Origin: Micromonospora tarapacensis
Lineage (GTDB): Bacteria > Actinomycetota > Actinomycetes > Mycobacteriales > Micromonosporaceae
DNA: 64,000 nt
Reading direction: 5' to 3'
Assembly (NCBI RefSeq): GCF_019697375.1
Contig: NZ_JAHCDI010000004.1
Span: forward strand, 3,211,324 to 3,275,323
Shown here: piece by piece, positions 21,604 to 34,900 of the stretch
Numbering within the stretch: position 1 is the first letter of the stretch
How the letters are laid out: every line of letters starts with the position of its first letter
The notes under the pieces: generated by a model
What the model saw: the letters and a program-made list of their open reading frames with translations, nothing else
Told to the model about the DNA's origin: nothing
The model's database searches: none
Program-made: the position numbers and the translations under genes

Positions 21604-24600
21604 TCACTGACCGAAGCGTTCGTCGATGAACGCGAATATGTCGTCGTCGCTCGCCTCCGCGAGCCGGTCACCCGCCTGTTCCGCCGGACTGTTTCGCTCT
21701 TGCGTGGCCGGGGTGGCGTCCTGCGGCGCTTCCGCTGACCGCAGCCGCCACAGCATCGCCTCGATCCGGGCGAAGACGGCGTCGCGAGCGTCGCCGCTGG
21801 TACCGACCGCTGTGGTGACGGCCGCCTCGATCCGGTCGAGGTCGGCGAGGATGTGCTGGGTGGCGTCGGTGCTGACGCGCTCGGCAAGGTGCTCGGCGAG
21901 CACGGCCGGTGTCGGATGGTCGAAGACCAGCGTCGCGGGCAGCGCCAGGCCGGTCGCCAGGGTGAGCTGATTTCGCAGCTGCACCGCGGCGAGGGAGTCG
22001 AAGCCGAGTTCCTTGAACGCCTTGCCCGGCGGCACGTCCGCGGCTCCGCCGTGTCCGAGCACCGATGCCGCCGTGCTGCGAACCAGGTCCAGGACGACCA
22101 AGGTACGGTCCGTGCCGGACAGGCCGGCAAGCCGGGTGGCCAAATTGAACTGCTGGGTACGGCGAGCCCTGTCACGACGGCGGCTGGTCGGCAGCAGGCC
22201 GGCCAGGACCGGTGGGGCGTCGACCGCGTCGCCGCGACTGGCCGACGCCGCATCGAGCCGGATGGCCACCACGGCGGCGCTGTCCAGCCCTGGTGCGGCG
22301 TCCAGGACCGCGAGGGCCTCGGTAACCGGCAGGGGCGCGACGCCATGGCGGGTCATCCGCAGCCGATCGGCGTCGGTGAGGTGTGCGGTCATCCCGTCGT
22401 CGGCGTCCCACATGCCCCAGGCGATGGACACGGCGGGCAGGCCGAGGCCGCGCCGGTGCGCCGCGAGCGCGTCGAGGAACGCGTTGGCCGCCGCGTAGTT
22501 GGCCTGCCCCGGGGTGCCGAACACCCCCGCCGCAGAGGAGAAGAGAACGAATGCGGAGAGGTCGAGGTGGCGGGTGAGCTCGTGCAGGTGGACCGCGGCG
22601 TCGACCTTGGGCCGTAGGACCCGGCTGAGCCGTTCGACGGTCAGCGACTCCGCGACGCCGTCGTCGAGCACCCCTGCCGCGTGCACGACGGCGGTCAGCG
22701 GGTGTGCGGCCGGGATCCGGTCCAGCACCTCCTGGAGTGCCTGCCGGTCGGCCACGTCGCACGCTTCGTACGCGACTTCACACCCGCCGGCGGTCAACTC
22801 GGCGACCAGGTCCGCCGCATGCGGTGAATCGGCCCCCCGCCGGGAGAGCAACAGCAAACGGGGTACGCGGTGCCGGAGGGCGAGGTGCCGAGCGACGATC
22901 CGACCGAGTGCTCCACCCGCTCCGGTGACCAGTACGGTGCCGTGCGCGGGCCAGACGGCCGATGCCGGGGTGCCGGGTACCGGCACGAGTCGGGGCACGA
23001 CGACGCGGCCGTGCCGGAGTGCGAACTGCTGCTCGCTCGGACCCGCCGGCGCCGCCCCCGCGCCGTCCAGGTGGGCGAGAACGATCCGGCCGGGGTGCTC
23101 GTTCTGCACGGAGGAGAGCAGGCCCCAGGCGGCGGCACCCAGCGGATCGGCGGGGTCGGCGTCGACGACGAGCCGGGAACCGGATCGCGCCGGGTCGGCC
23201 AGCCACCGTTGCACCGTGCCGAGCAGTTCGGCCAGGACCTCGCGGACCCGTTCCGGCCTCGGCAGCCCGGCCTCCGCCGGCACGCGTACCACGACCGCCT
23301 CTGACGCGGGTTCACCCGAGGGCTCCACGGTCACCCAGTCGAGGCGGTACGTCCTGACGGGCCGGGCAGCGTCGACTGGACGCAGGGCCAGTCCGTCGAT
23401 GCCGACAACGGGATTCCCGGCCTGGTCGGTGGCGGTGATGCGGAAACCGTCGGAGGTCGGGCTGAGATGAACTCGCAGCGCGGTGGCACCGTGGCTGGAC
23501 CACTGCACCCCGGTGAACGAGAACGGCAGACTGACCTCGGGTTCGTCGTCGACAAGACCGAGCGTGTGCAGCATCGAGTCCAGCAGAGCCGGATGGATGC
23601 CGAAGTCGCCGACCGTCTCGGGCGGCAGTTCGACCTCGGCGTACCGGTCGGCGCCCAGCCGCCAGGCGCGCCGGAGCCCGTCGAACGGAGTCGCGTAGAC
23701 GAGGCCGCGTGCCGCGAAACTGTCATAGATGTCGTCGATCGGGAGCGGCTCCGCACCGGGCGGCGGCCAGGCACCGGCGGCGAAGACCGGCAGGTCGCCA
23801 GTTTCGGCCGTGAGTGTTCCGGTGGCGTGGCAGGTCCACGATTCGCCACCGGACGGCCGGGAGTGAACGGCGACGGAGCGTCGATCGTTGTCGTCCTGGG
23901 CGGACACGCGCAGTTGCAGGTCGACGGCGGCGGTCGCGGGCACGACGAGCGGGACGTGCAGGGTCAGCTCGGTGAGTTCGGCCGCACCGTTCTGTGCTCC
24001 GGCGTACAGGGCCATTTCCATCAGCGCGGCCCCGGGCATCAGCACCTGGCCCATCACGTCGTGGCCACGCAACCACCCGTGGCTAACGACGGAGAGCCTT
24101 CCGGTGTAGATGACCTGCTGTCCGTCGGCCTGGTCGAGCCGCGCGGTGAGGATCGGGTGGCCGGACTCGGTGAGCCCGAGGCCGGCGGGGTCGGCGGACG
24201 CGCCGGTGTCGTGGAGCCAGTAGCGGGTGTGTTGGAAGGGGTAGGTGGGTAGGGGTGTGGGGGTGTGGGGGGATGATGGTGGTCCAGTCGACCGGTGTGC
24301 CGGTGGTGAAGGCGTGGGCGAGGCCGGTGAGGATGGACCGGGTTTCGTTCTGGTCGGGGTGTAGTAGTGCGATGGCGTGAATGTTGTTGTGGTGAATGTT
24401 GTTGTGGTGGGTGTCGTTGTGGTGGTGGATGAGGCTGGTGAGGGTGGTTCCGGGGCCGATTTCGATGATGGTGCTGACGCCTCGTTCACGCATGGTGTTC
24501 ACGGCGTCGGTGAATCGGACTGGTTGGCGTATCTGGTTGACCCAGTATTCGGGTGAGGTCATGTCCGCGTCGGGGTGCAGGGTGGAGATCAGTCGTGGGT

Positions 24601-27600
24601 TCGGTTGGTGGAACCGTATGTTTCCGATCGCGGTGGCGAACGGTTCGAGCATCGGTGCCATCAACCGGGAATGGAATGCGTGACTGACCCGTAGTCTCTT
24701 GGTCCGCCAGCGTGTCGCGGCGGCCTCGACCGCGTCCGTGGTGCCCGAGACGACCAGTGACCGGGGACCGTTGACCGCGGCGATGTCGATGTCCAGACCG
24801 GCGGCGAGGACCTCGTCCTCGCTCGCCTCGACAGCCGCCATCGCCCCGCCCGCCGGCAGGTCCTGCATCAACGTCGCCCGCGCCGCTACCAGACGACAAG
24901 CATCGTCCAGGGAGAACACCCCCGCCACATGCGCCGCGGCGATCTCACCGACGGAGTGCCCGAGCATCACCTCGGCCCGCACATTCCACGACGACAACAA
25001 ACGATGCAACGCGACCTGCAACGCGAACAGGCCCGGCTGCGCGACACCGGTAGCGGTCACCGCATCCGCATCATCACCCCACAACACCTCACGCAACCCC
25101 GGGAACCGCTCACAGACCTCATCGAACGCGGTCCGGAACACCGGGAACGACTCGGCCAGCCCACGCCCCATACCCCGCCACTGCGAACCCTGACCGGAGA
25201 ACACGAAACCCACCCCGGGCCTACCGTCAGCACGCCCAGCGAGCACCGAGAACGATCGCAGAGCGGTAACCAGATCAGCACGACAGACACCCACAGCCAC
25301 CGCCCGTTCAGGCAACACCGGCCGATGCCGCACCAGAGTGGACGCCACCGCAGCGAGATCCGCACCACCCTCCAGGACCGCAGCCACCTGCCCCGCCCGA
25401 GCACGCAGACCATCCCCACCCCGCGCCGACACCACCACCACAACCGGCAACCCGTCACCCGACGGCTCCACCACGACCGGAGCAACCGCCGGCGCTTCCT
25501 CGATGACGACATGAGCATTGGTGCCGGAGATACCGAACGACGACACCCCGGCCCGACGCCGACGACCGTCACCTACCCACGGCCGGGCCTCGGTCAACAA
25601 CCGCACATCACCGCCCGACCAGTCCACCTGCGACGTCGGCTCATCGACATGCAACGTCCGCGGCAACACACCATGCCGCAACGCCAAAACCATCTTGATA
25701 ACCCCCGCCACACCCGCCGCAGCCTGGGTATGACCGACATTCGACTTCACCGACCCCAACCACAACGGACGATCCCGACCCTGCCCATACGCCGCCAACA
25801 ACGCCTGCGCCTCGATCGGATCACCCAACGCGGTACCCGTGCCATGCGCCTCCACCACATCCACATCCGCCGGCCCCACACCAGCATTGGCCAACGCCTG
25901 CCGAATCACCCGCTCCTGCGACGGACCATTCGGCGCAGTCAAACCATTAGAAGCACCGTCCTGATTCACCGCCGAACCAAGCACCACCGCCAACACCTTG
26001 TGCCCGCGACGGCGCGCAACGGAAAGCCGCTCGAGAACCACCAGCCCGACACCCTCACCAAACCCCGCACCATCAGCCGCACCCGCGAACGCCTTACACC
26101 GCCCATCACCCGCCAAACCACCCTGCCGAGCGAACTCCACAAACACCGCAGGCGTCGACATCACCGTCACCCCACCCGCCAACGCCAACCCACACTCCCC
26201 CGACCGCAACGACTGCACCGCAAGATGAACCGCCACCAACGACGACGAACACGCCGTATCCACCGTCACCGCCGGCCCCTCGAACCCGAACACATAAGAC
26301 ACCCGACCAGACGCCACGCTGCCCGAGGTCCCGGTGCCGATATAGCCCTGGACGTCGTCGGGGAGACGACCCGCGGTAGCCGCGTAGTCGTGGTACATGA
26401 GTCCCGCGAAAACCCCGGTGTCGCTGCCCCGCAAGGACAACGCATCGATCCCGGCGTCCTCAAGAGCCTCCCAACCGGCTTCGAGCAGCAGCCGCTGCTG
26501 CGGGTCCATGGCCAAAGCCTCACGCGGACTGATCCCGAAGAACCCCGCGTCGAAGCCCGCGGCGTCATCGACGAAACCACCGCCGACGTTCGCGGCGAGT
26601 TCATCGAGTTGGTGCAAACTCCAGCCGCGGTCGTCGGGGAAACCGGTCAACGCGTCACGACCCTCGGCCAGCAACCGCCACAACGCCTCCGGCGAATCCG
26701 CACCACCCGGCAACCGACAAGCCATCCCCACAATGACCACCGGATCATCCGACTCAACGGCATGCGCGGCCGGCGCCGCTGCCACCGTCGGGGAGGCGAA
26801 CAGCGTGCTCTCCAGGTGGGCGGCGAGGAGTTCCGGGGTGGGGTGGTCGAAGACGAGCGTCGCGGGTAAACGGGTACCGACCGCCTGGGCGAGCTGGTTA
26901 CGCAGCTGCACGGCGGTGAGGGAATCGAAGCCGAGGTCACGGAAGGCACCGCGGGCGTCGACGGCGTCCGCACCCGCGTACCCGAGCACGCTGGCGGCTC
27001 GGGTACGGACCAGGTCGAGCAGGGCCGCGATCCGCTCGGCCGGCAGCAGAGCCGCGAGGCCGTCGGCGTCACCGCTGGCCACGGTCCGCCGAACACCGGC
27101 CGGGACAAGGCCCCTCAGCAGGGCGGGCAGGGCGCCGTCGCGGGCGTGAGCGCGCAGCGTCGGCAGGTCGAAGCGGACCGGTACGGGCACCGGTGCGGTA
27201 TCGGCGAGCGCGGCGTCGAACAGATCGAGGGCAGCGTCGGTCGGCAGCGGATGCAGGCCGTTGCGGGCCATGCGGGCCCGGTCGGCGTCGGCCAGGTGGC
27301 CGGTCATGCCGCTGCCCTCGGCCCACAACCCCCACGCCAGGGAGTGCGCCGGAAGCCCGAGGGAACGCCGTCGCCGGGCGAGGCCGTCGAGAAAGGCGTT
27401 CGCGGCAGCGTAGTTGGCCTGACCCGCATTGCCGAGAACACCGCTGGCGGAGGAGAACAGCACGAACGTCTGCACCGGCAGGTCGCGGGTGAGCGTGTCC
27501 AGGTGGAAGGCGGCATCCACCTTCGGTCGCAGGACGCGGCTGAGCCGTTCGGCGGTGAGCGACTCCACCATGCCGTCGTCGAGCACCCCGGCGGCGTGAA

Positions 27601-30600
27601 TCACGGCGGTGAGTGGGGCGCTGGTGGGGATACGAGCCAGGACGTCGGCGAGGGCGTCACGGTCGGCGACGTCGCAGGATTCGAAGACGGCTTCGCAGCC
27701 GGCAGCGGCGAGGTCGTCATGCAGGGCGGCAGCGCCGGCAGCGGTGTCGCCTCGCCGGGACAGCAGAACGAGGCGGCGGGCGCCGTGGGCGGTGGCCAGG
27801 TGACGGGCGACGAGCCCGCCGAGGGTTCCGGCTGCGCCGGTCACCAGGACGGTCCCGGTCGGGTCGAAGGACATCCGACCACCGGCCGCCGAGGACGACT
27901 GCCTGATCAGGCGTGGTTCCAGAACCTTACCGGCGCGGACGGCGATCTGCGCGGCCCCGAGCGCGATACCCGCCCCGGCGATGGCCGTCCACGACGCAGG
28001 GTCGTCGTCAAGATCGGTCAGGATGACACGATCGGGGTGTTCCTGCTGCACGGACCGGACGAGTCCCCAGACAGCGGCGGCCACGATGTCCGCCGGCTCG
28101 CCGCCGACGGCTCCGGTGGCGTATCTGGTGAGCACCACGAGCCGAGCGTGTTCCCTCGGCGGGTCGGCGAACCATCGCTGCACGAATTGCAGCACCTCGG
28201 CGAGGGCCTCGTGGACGGCCTCGGGCGTCTGCGCATGCCCGATGACGGGCAGCACCACGATGTCCGCCGGACCGGGCTGATCCGAGCAGGGCAGGGAGAG
28301 CCGCTCGCCGATCTCGGCATCACCGACGACCACGACCGTCCGGTGCGCCTCGTCGGACGGCGGGTCTGCCGGGACCCACTCGATGACATGCAGCGGATCG
28401 GCGACCCTGGTAGGAGCCGGCAGCTGCGTGGCGTCGAAGGGGTGCAGGGCCAACGTACCGATGTCGACGACGGGAGCGCCCGCCAGGTCGACGGCCGCCA
28501 CCTGGACACCACCGGCCACCGGACGGACACGCACCCGCAGCGTGGTGGCTCCGGTGGCGTGCAGCCGCACGTTGGTGAAGCTGAAGGGCAGCCGGATCGG
28601 ATCGCCGGCTCGGCCGGTCACGGCAAGGGTGTGCAGGGCAGCGTCCAGCAGCGCCGGGTGGATGCCGAACCGACTGGGGTCTTCCCCCTCGGCCAGGACG
28701 ATCTCGGCGTAGACGTCGTCGCCGTGACGCCACGCCCTGCGTAGTCCCTGGAACCGCGGCCCGTACTGCAGTCCCTGGTCGGCGAGCGACGGATACAGGT
28801 CGTCGAGCGTGACCGGCTGCGCCTCGCGCGGCGGCCATTCCACCACCGAGCGGGCCGGAGCAGCGGCTGCCGCGAGCGCGCCGGTGGCATGGCAGGTCCA
28901 CGTGTCGGCGCCGCGGCGTCGGGAGTGCACCGACACCTCCCGCGCGCCGACGATGACCTGCAGGTCGACGACGCCTTGCTCGGGCAGCACCAGTGGGGTG
29001 GTCACGGTCAGTTCGTCGACGCCGTCGAGTCCGACGGTGTCGGCGGCGCGGAGCAGCAGGTCGAGCAGGAGAGCTGCCGGGACGACCGGCACGCCGTGGA
29101 CCCGGTGGTCTGTCAGCAACGGATGGGTGGCCAGCGAGAGCCGCCCGGTGAGGACCGTGCTGTCCCCGTCGGCGAGCACGACGGCCGCACCGAGCACGGC
29201 GTGCGCGACACTGTCCTGCCCGACCGCGGTGACGTTGCGGCTACCGCCGCTGTTGAGCCAGTAACGGTCACGTTGGAAGGGGTACGTGGGGAGAGCGGTC
29301 GGGACGGTGCCGTGGGGGGTGAGCGTGGTCCAGTCGACGACGACGCCGGCGGTGAACGCTTCTGCGACGGCGCCGACGAACCGGCGGGCGGTATCCTCGC
29401 CGCGCCGCAGGGTGCCGACCGCGGTCCCGCGCTGTCCGGTGGCGTCGAGGGTTTCCTGTACGGCGGGACCGAGCACCGGATGAGGGCTGACCTCGATGAC
29501 GCAGTGGATGTTCTTGCCGGCCAGCGCCTGCACCCCGTCGGCGAACCGCACCGGGTTGCGCAGGTTGAGCCACCAGTACGATGCGTCGAACCCGCTCCCG
29601 TCGACCCAGCGGCCCTCCAGGCACGACCACACGGGAACGTCGGCGGCGCGTGGCCGCACGGTGCCCAGAGTGTCGAGGATCCGCTCACGGATCGGGTCGA
29701 CCTGGGCCGAGTGCGAGGCGTAGTCCACGGGTATCCTCCGAGCCCGGACCCCGCTGCTGGCGCAGTCCGCGAGGAACGACTCCAGCGGCTCGACCGGTCC
29801 GGAGACGACGACGGACGTCGGGCCGTTCACCGCCGCCACCGTGAGGTTCTCGCCGAGGAGCGTCCGCACCTCGCTCTCGCTGAGACCGGACACGGCCGCC
29901 ATCCCGCCAGTCGTCGTCAGCGCGGCGAGCGCCTGCGAACGCAGGACGACCACGCGCACCGCGTCGTCCAGTTCCAGAACCCCCGCGACGTGGGCGGCCG
30001 CTATCTCGCCCTGGGAGTGGCCGATGACGGCCGCCGGTCGGACCCCGGCTGCCTGCCACATCGCCGCCAGGGAAACCGCCACCGCGAACGACGCGGGCTG
30101 CACCACGTCGACCCGCGCCAGAGCGTCCTCGTCGGCCAGGACGTCCCGTAGCCGCCATCCGGTGAGCGCCGACATCGCCTGCTCGCAGGCGGTCATGGCG
30201 GACGCGAACACCGGTGAGGCCGCCCACAGCCCCAGGCCCATCCCGACCCACTGGGCACCCTGCCCGGCGAATGCGAACGCCGCCCGCGTACCAGCAGCGG
30301 TACCAGTGACGACGTTCTCCGGCATCTCCCCGGCGGCGAGGGCGGACAGCCCACCGTGCAGATCCCCCACGACGACGGCGCGGTGGGGCAGCATCGCCCG
30401 GTCGCGCACGAGCGCTGCCGAGACCGATCCGGGTTCGGCCCCGGCGGCGAGCAGCCGGTCGAGGTTCGTGGCCTGGCGACGCAGGGCGGGGACGTCGCGT
30501 GCCGTGAACACGAGTGGTGTCACCCCTGTGACGACCGGTGCGGCGGGGTCGCCGCTTGCCTGCGACGCGGCTGCCTCCTCGAGGATGACGTGGGCGTTCG

Positions 30601-31948
30601 TGCCGGAGATGCCGAACGACGACACGCCGGCGCGGCGGACACGCCCGTCGGCCTTCCACGCCACCGGCTCGGTCAGTAGCCGTACGTCCCCGGCCGTCCA
30701 GTCCACGTGCGGCGTCGGCTCGTCGACGTGCAGGGTCGGCGGAAGCACCTCGTTCTGCAGCGCGAGAACCATCTTGATGACGCCGGCGACTCCGGCGGCG
30801 GCCTGAGTGTGACCGATGTTGGACTTTGCCGATCCCAGCCATAACGGGCGGTCACGGTCCCGTCCGTAGGTCGCCAGGATCGCCTGGGCCTCGATCGGGT
30901 CTCCGAGGGATGTTCCGGTGCCGTGTGCCTCGACCGCGTCCACGTCCGACGGAGTCAGGCCGGCGTTGGCGACGGCTCGCCGGATGACGCGCTCCTGCGA
31001 TGGTCCGTTCGGGGCAGTCAGACCGTTGGAGGCGCCGTCCTGGTTGACCGCGCTTCCTTTGATCACTGCCAGGATCCGCCGGCCGCTACGGACCGCGTCG
31101 GTGAGCCGTTCCATGGCGATGAGGCCGACACCCTCGCCCCAGCCGGTACCGTCGGCCGAGGCGGCGAAGGACTTGCAGCGACCGTCGGCGGCGAGGCCGC
31201 GCTGACGGGAGAACTCGACGAACGCCGCGGGCGTCGTCATCACGGTCACGCCCCCGGCGAGGGCGAGGTCGCACTCCCCCGCGCGCAACGCCTGCGCGGC
31301 CAGGTGAATGGCGACGAGCGACGACGAGCAGGCGGTGTCCACCGTGACCGCGGGCCCTTCGAATCCGAACGTGTACGCGACCCGACCGGAGACGACGCTG
31401 CCCGAGGTCCCAGTACCGAGGTAGCCCTGGAGACCGTCGCCATCGGCCGCGACGCTGATGGCGTAGTCGCTGTACATGAGTCCGGTGAAGACCCCTGTGC
31501 GGCTTCCCTTCAGCCCGATCGGGTCGATGCCCCCGTATTCCAATGCCTCCCAGGACGTTTCGAGGAGCAGCCGCTGCTGCGGGTCCATGGCGAGGGCCTC
31601 CCGCGGGCTGACACCGAAGAATCCGGCGTCGAACTCCGCTACGCCGTCCATGAAGCCGCCGGCAGAGACGTAGGAGGTACCCGCCCGGTCGGGGTCACGG
31701 TCGAACAGTTGGTCGAGATCCCAGCCCCGGTCGGCCGGGAACGGGGTGATGCCGTCGCGGCCGGCGGCGACCAGACGCCAGAAGTCGTCCGGGTTGCGTA
31801 CTCCACCGGGCAGCCTGCAGGCCATTCCGACGATCGCGATCGGTCCGCTGGTGGTGTCAGTCAGCTCGCGATTGCGGCGGCGCAGCCGTTCGTTGTCCTT
31901 GACGGACGAGCGCAGCGCCCGTACCAGCTCGTCGGTGGGTATGGTCAC
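21604..31948 (-). CDS. Type I modular polyketide synthase PKS-B (modules 4 and 5), interrupted by one frameshift
   Basis: GTG 31948 overlaps the PKS-A stop, with AGGGGGA seven bases upstream. A charged docking helix ([19 protein letters not shown]) precedes module 4: KS (about residues 36-455, TACSSS), AT (556-850, RVDVVQ, GHSQG, YASH, methylmalonyl type), DH (915-1170, [18 protein letters not shown]), KR (1185-1555, [21 protein letters not shown]), ACP ([11 protein letters not shown], Ser about 1676). Module 5: KS (from 1735) and AT (GHSVG, SHAFH, malonyl type) are the second copy of the repeat. At the G6 run 24267-24272 the frame breaks, and it resumes in the next frame with [14 protein letters not shown] ([13 protein letters not shown] motif altered to YATPF), KR ([21 protein letters not shown]) and ACP ([11 protein letters not shown]) follow. 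The C-terminus ([14 protein letters not shown]) is a typical docking tail. Residue 1694, in the module-4 ACP, is a TTA leucine codon. If the shift is real the protein would stop soon after the module-5 AT. Confidence 0.92.
24148..26769. repeat. Large KS-AT cassette repeat, copy 2 (module 5)
   Basis: Second copy of the 2,622-bp block at 13829-16450. It contains the same G6 frameshift run (24267-24272) and the same 15-bp tandem repeat near the end of the AT. Repeats this long and this similar are a known cause of collapsed or cross-contaminated consensus, so the shared sequence may be real (gene conversion) or partly an assembly product. Confidence 0.95.
24267..24272. other. Frameshift site in PKS-B at a G6 run
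   Basis: Identical in sequence and context to 13948-13953. One surplus base separates the AT frame from the DH-KR-ACP frame of module 5. Either a consensus error shared by two collapsed repeat copies, a real mutation spread by gene conversion, or (less likely) recoding on the C-rich mRNA. Confidence 0.9.
26867..26869 (-). other. TTA leucine codon in PKS-B
   Basis: In-frame TTA codon 1694 (GTR-L-PATL in the module-4 ACP). In Streptomyces and relatives TTA codons need the developmentally controlled bldA leucyl-tRNA, so this could delay PKS translation. That regulatory role is inferred from the family, not shown here. Confidence 0.8.
27294..27406. repeat. 113-bp identical patch in KR of module 4 (pair of 16983-17095)
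   Basis: Partner of the patch at 16983-17095. Both flanks diverge at once, which suggests a short gene-conversion tract between two KR-coding segments. Confidence 0.88.
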
Positions 31949-34900
31949 GGCCGGTCCCCCTGGTCCTCGTCGCTGTCCTGCAGGGCCTTCGCGATGAGCA
32001 CCGCCACATCGAGATCGTCGACGTCCACCTCGTCCTCCGTCTCCGGTACGGCTTCCCTCGGCGCGGTCACGGCGGTTTCCTCGTCGGGGACGAGCCGGTT
32101 GTGGACGAACACCGCGATCGCCGCCGCTGTCGGGTGGTCGAAGACCAGCGTGGCGGGCAGCCGCAGGCCGGTCGCGGCGGCGAGTTGGTTGCGCAGCTGC
32201 ACAGCGGTGAGAGAGTCGAAGCCGAGGTCCCGGAACGTCGTCGCGGACTCGATCGCGTCCGGGCCACCGGTGTGACCGAGCACCGCAGCGACGTGGCCTC
32301 GCACGAGATCCAACAGGAAAGGGGCCCGCTCATCGCGCGGCAGGGCCGCCAGCCGGTCGGCGAGCGTCTCGTCCGGCTCCCTGGCGACGCGGGTATCGGC
32401 ACCGACGAGTGCCCGCAGCACGTGCGGCAGCTCGCCGCGGGCGGCCTGCGCGCGAAGTACCGTGCGGTCGAGCGGCACCAGCACCGGGTCGGGCAGGCCC
32501 GCGCCGAGGGCCCGATCGAGAAGGTCGAGGCCGCGCTCCGACGTCAGCGGGACGATGCCGTTCTGGGCTATCCGCCGTAGGTCCACGTCATCGAGATGCG
32601 CAGTCATTCCGCTGCTCCCGGCCCACAGCCCCCAGGCGAGCGAGTGCGCCGGCAGTCCATGCCGGTGGCGCTCCCGGGCGAGCCCGTCCTGGAACCCGTT
32701 CGCCGCCGCGTAGTTGGCCTGGCCGGGTCCACCGATGACGGCCGACGCCGAGGAGAAGAGTACGAAGGCGGTGAGACCCAGGTCCCGAGTCAGTTCGTGC
32801 AGATTGGTGGCGCCGTCGACCTTGGGCCGCAGGACAGCGGCCAGCCGCTCCGGCGTCATCGACCCGATTACCCCGTCGTCGAGGACCCCGGCGGCGTGCA
32901 CGACCGCCGTCGGCGGGTAATCCGCTATCACCCGGGCGAGCGCCTCGCGGTCGGCGACATCGCACGCGGCGAACCTCGCCTCGCAGCCCACTGCCGCCAG
33001 GTCGTCGGCGAGTTCGCGGGCGTTGCCCGCCTCGGCACCCTGGCGGGACAGCAGGACCAGGCGGGACGCGCGTCGCGTACGGGCCAGGTGCCGGGCGACG
33101 AGCGCGCCGAGTGTGCCGCTGGCACCGGTTACCAGGACGGTGCCGTCGGCGGGCCAGGCGTCGGTGGTCTCCTCCGCCGGCGGAGCTGGCAGCAGGCGGG
33201 GCACCAGGATCTCGCGGCCGCGGACGATGACCTGGGGTTCGCTGTGCAGGGCTGCGAGGACAGCCGGCGTCAAGTGGTCTCCGTGGAGGTCGGCCAGGAC
33301 TACACGCCCGGGCTGTTCGGCCTGCACCGACCGGACCAGGCCCCAGACGGCGGAGCCGGCCGGGTCGTCGTGCGGCGCGACGACGACGAGGCGGGCGGTC
33401 TCCCAGCGGGGCTCGGCGAGCCAGTGCTGAACGACCGTGAGCACGTCCGCGACGGCACGGTGCGTCCGCGCGGCCAGCTCGCCGTCGCCCGGCTCGACCC
33501 GCAGCATCACGAAGGCGGGAACGGCGGGTCGGCTCCTGAGCCCGTCCAAGTCGGGCATGTCGACGGTGCCCAGCCACGTCACGTCGGGCTGCGCGGTGGC
33601 GGAGGTCACCTCGGTGAGGGGCTGCCAGTCCAAGCGGTAGAGCGGACCGGCCGGGTGCCGTCCGAGCGATTCCGTGTCGACCGGGCGGGACACCAGTGAG
33701 GCGATGGTGATGACCGGAACTCCGTCGTGGTCGGTAGCGTCGAGGCGGATCCCGTCGCCTTCGCCGCCACGGACGTGGACCCGCAATGCGGTGGCACTGT
33801 TGCCGGTGCGACGTACGCCGGTGAACAGGAACGGCAGCCGTGCCGGGGAGTCACCGATCTCGGCGAGTGTCGCGGTGTGCAGCGCGGCGTCCAGCAGCGC
33901 GGGATGCAGCGTGAAGCCGGAGGTGGCAGCCGGATCGGGGAGCACCACCTCGGCGAACAGGTCGTCGGCGTGACGCCATGCGCGGCGCAGTCCCTGGAAC
34001 AGCGGGCCGTACTCCAGACCCCGGTCGGCGAGTCGCTCGTACAGGTCACCGATGGGCAGGGGTTCGGCACCGGCCGGCGGCCAGGCATCGGTGCGAACGG
34101 TTTCTGCCACCACGGACGGGTCGGCGTCATCGGCGAGCATTCCGGTGGCGTGGCAGGTCCACGAGCCGTCACCGGTACGGGCATGGACGGTGACGCGGCT
34201 GCGATCGTCGCCGTCCGGGCCCGCGATCACCTGCAGATCGACGCTACCGGTATCCGGTATGACGAGTGGCCGGTGCAGGGTGAGCTCCTCGACGAGCGGG
34301 CGGCCCGCGGCATCTGCGGCCGACAGGGCCAGTTCGACCAGCCCGGTACCGGGAACGACGCTCCGGCCGGTAATCCGGTGATCGGCGAGCCACGGCTGTG
34401 CGGCAAGGGAGAGCCGGCCGGTGAGCAGGACCTGGTCGGTGGCGGCCAGGTGGACGGCGGGGTCGAGCAACTGGTGACGATCGGGCTCGGTCTCGTCCAG
34501 CCAGTAGCGGGTGCGCTGGAACGGATACGCAGGTAGCACGGTCGGCGGCCGGGCCGGCGCCAGAGCGCTCCAGTCGACGTGTGCGCCGGCGGTGAAAGCC
34601 TCCGCCACCCCCGTCAGCACCGAGGCGACCTCGTCACGATCCTTGCGCAGCAGCGAGACCGCTCGTACGCCGTCCTGCTGCACCAGGGCGGACAGCCCTG
34701 TTCCGGGCCCGACCTCGATGACCGTGGTGACCTCCCGCTCCAGCATCGCGGCGAGGGCGTCCGCGTACCGGACCGGCCTGCGTACCTGCCCGACCCAGTA
34801 GGGAGTCGAGGTCATGTCCGCGTCGACGTCCGCCGTGGACAGCAGACGCAGGGTCGGCTCGTGGTACGACACCCCGGCGATGGCAGCCGCGAACGGCTCG

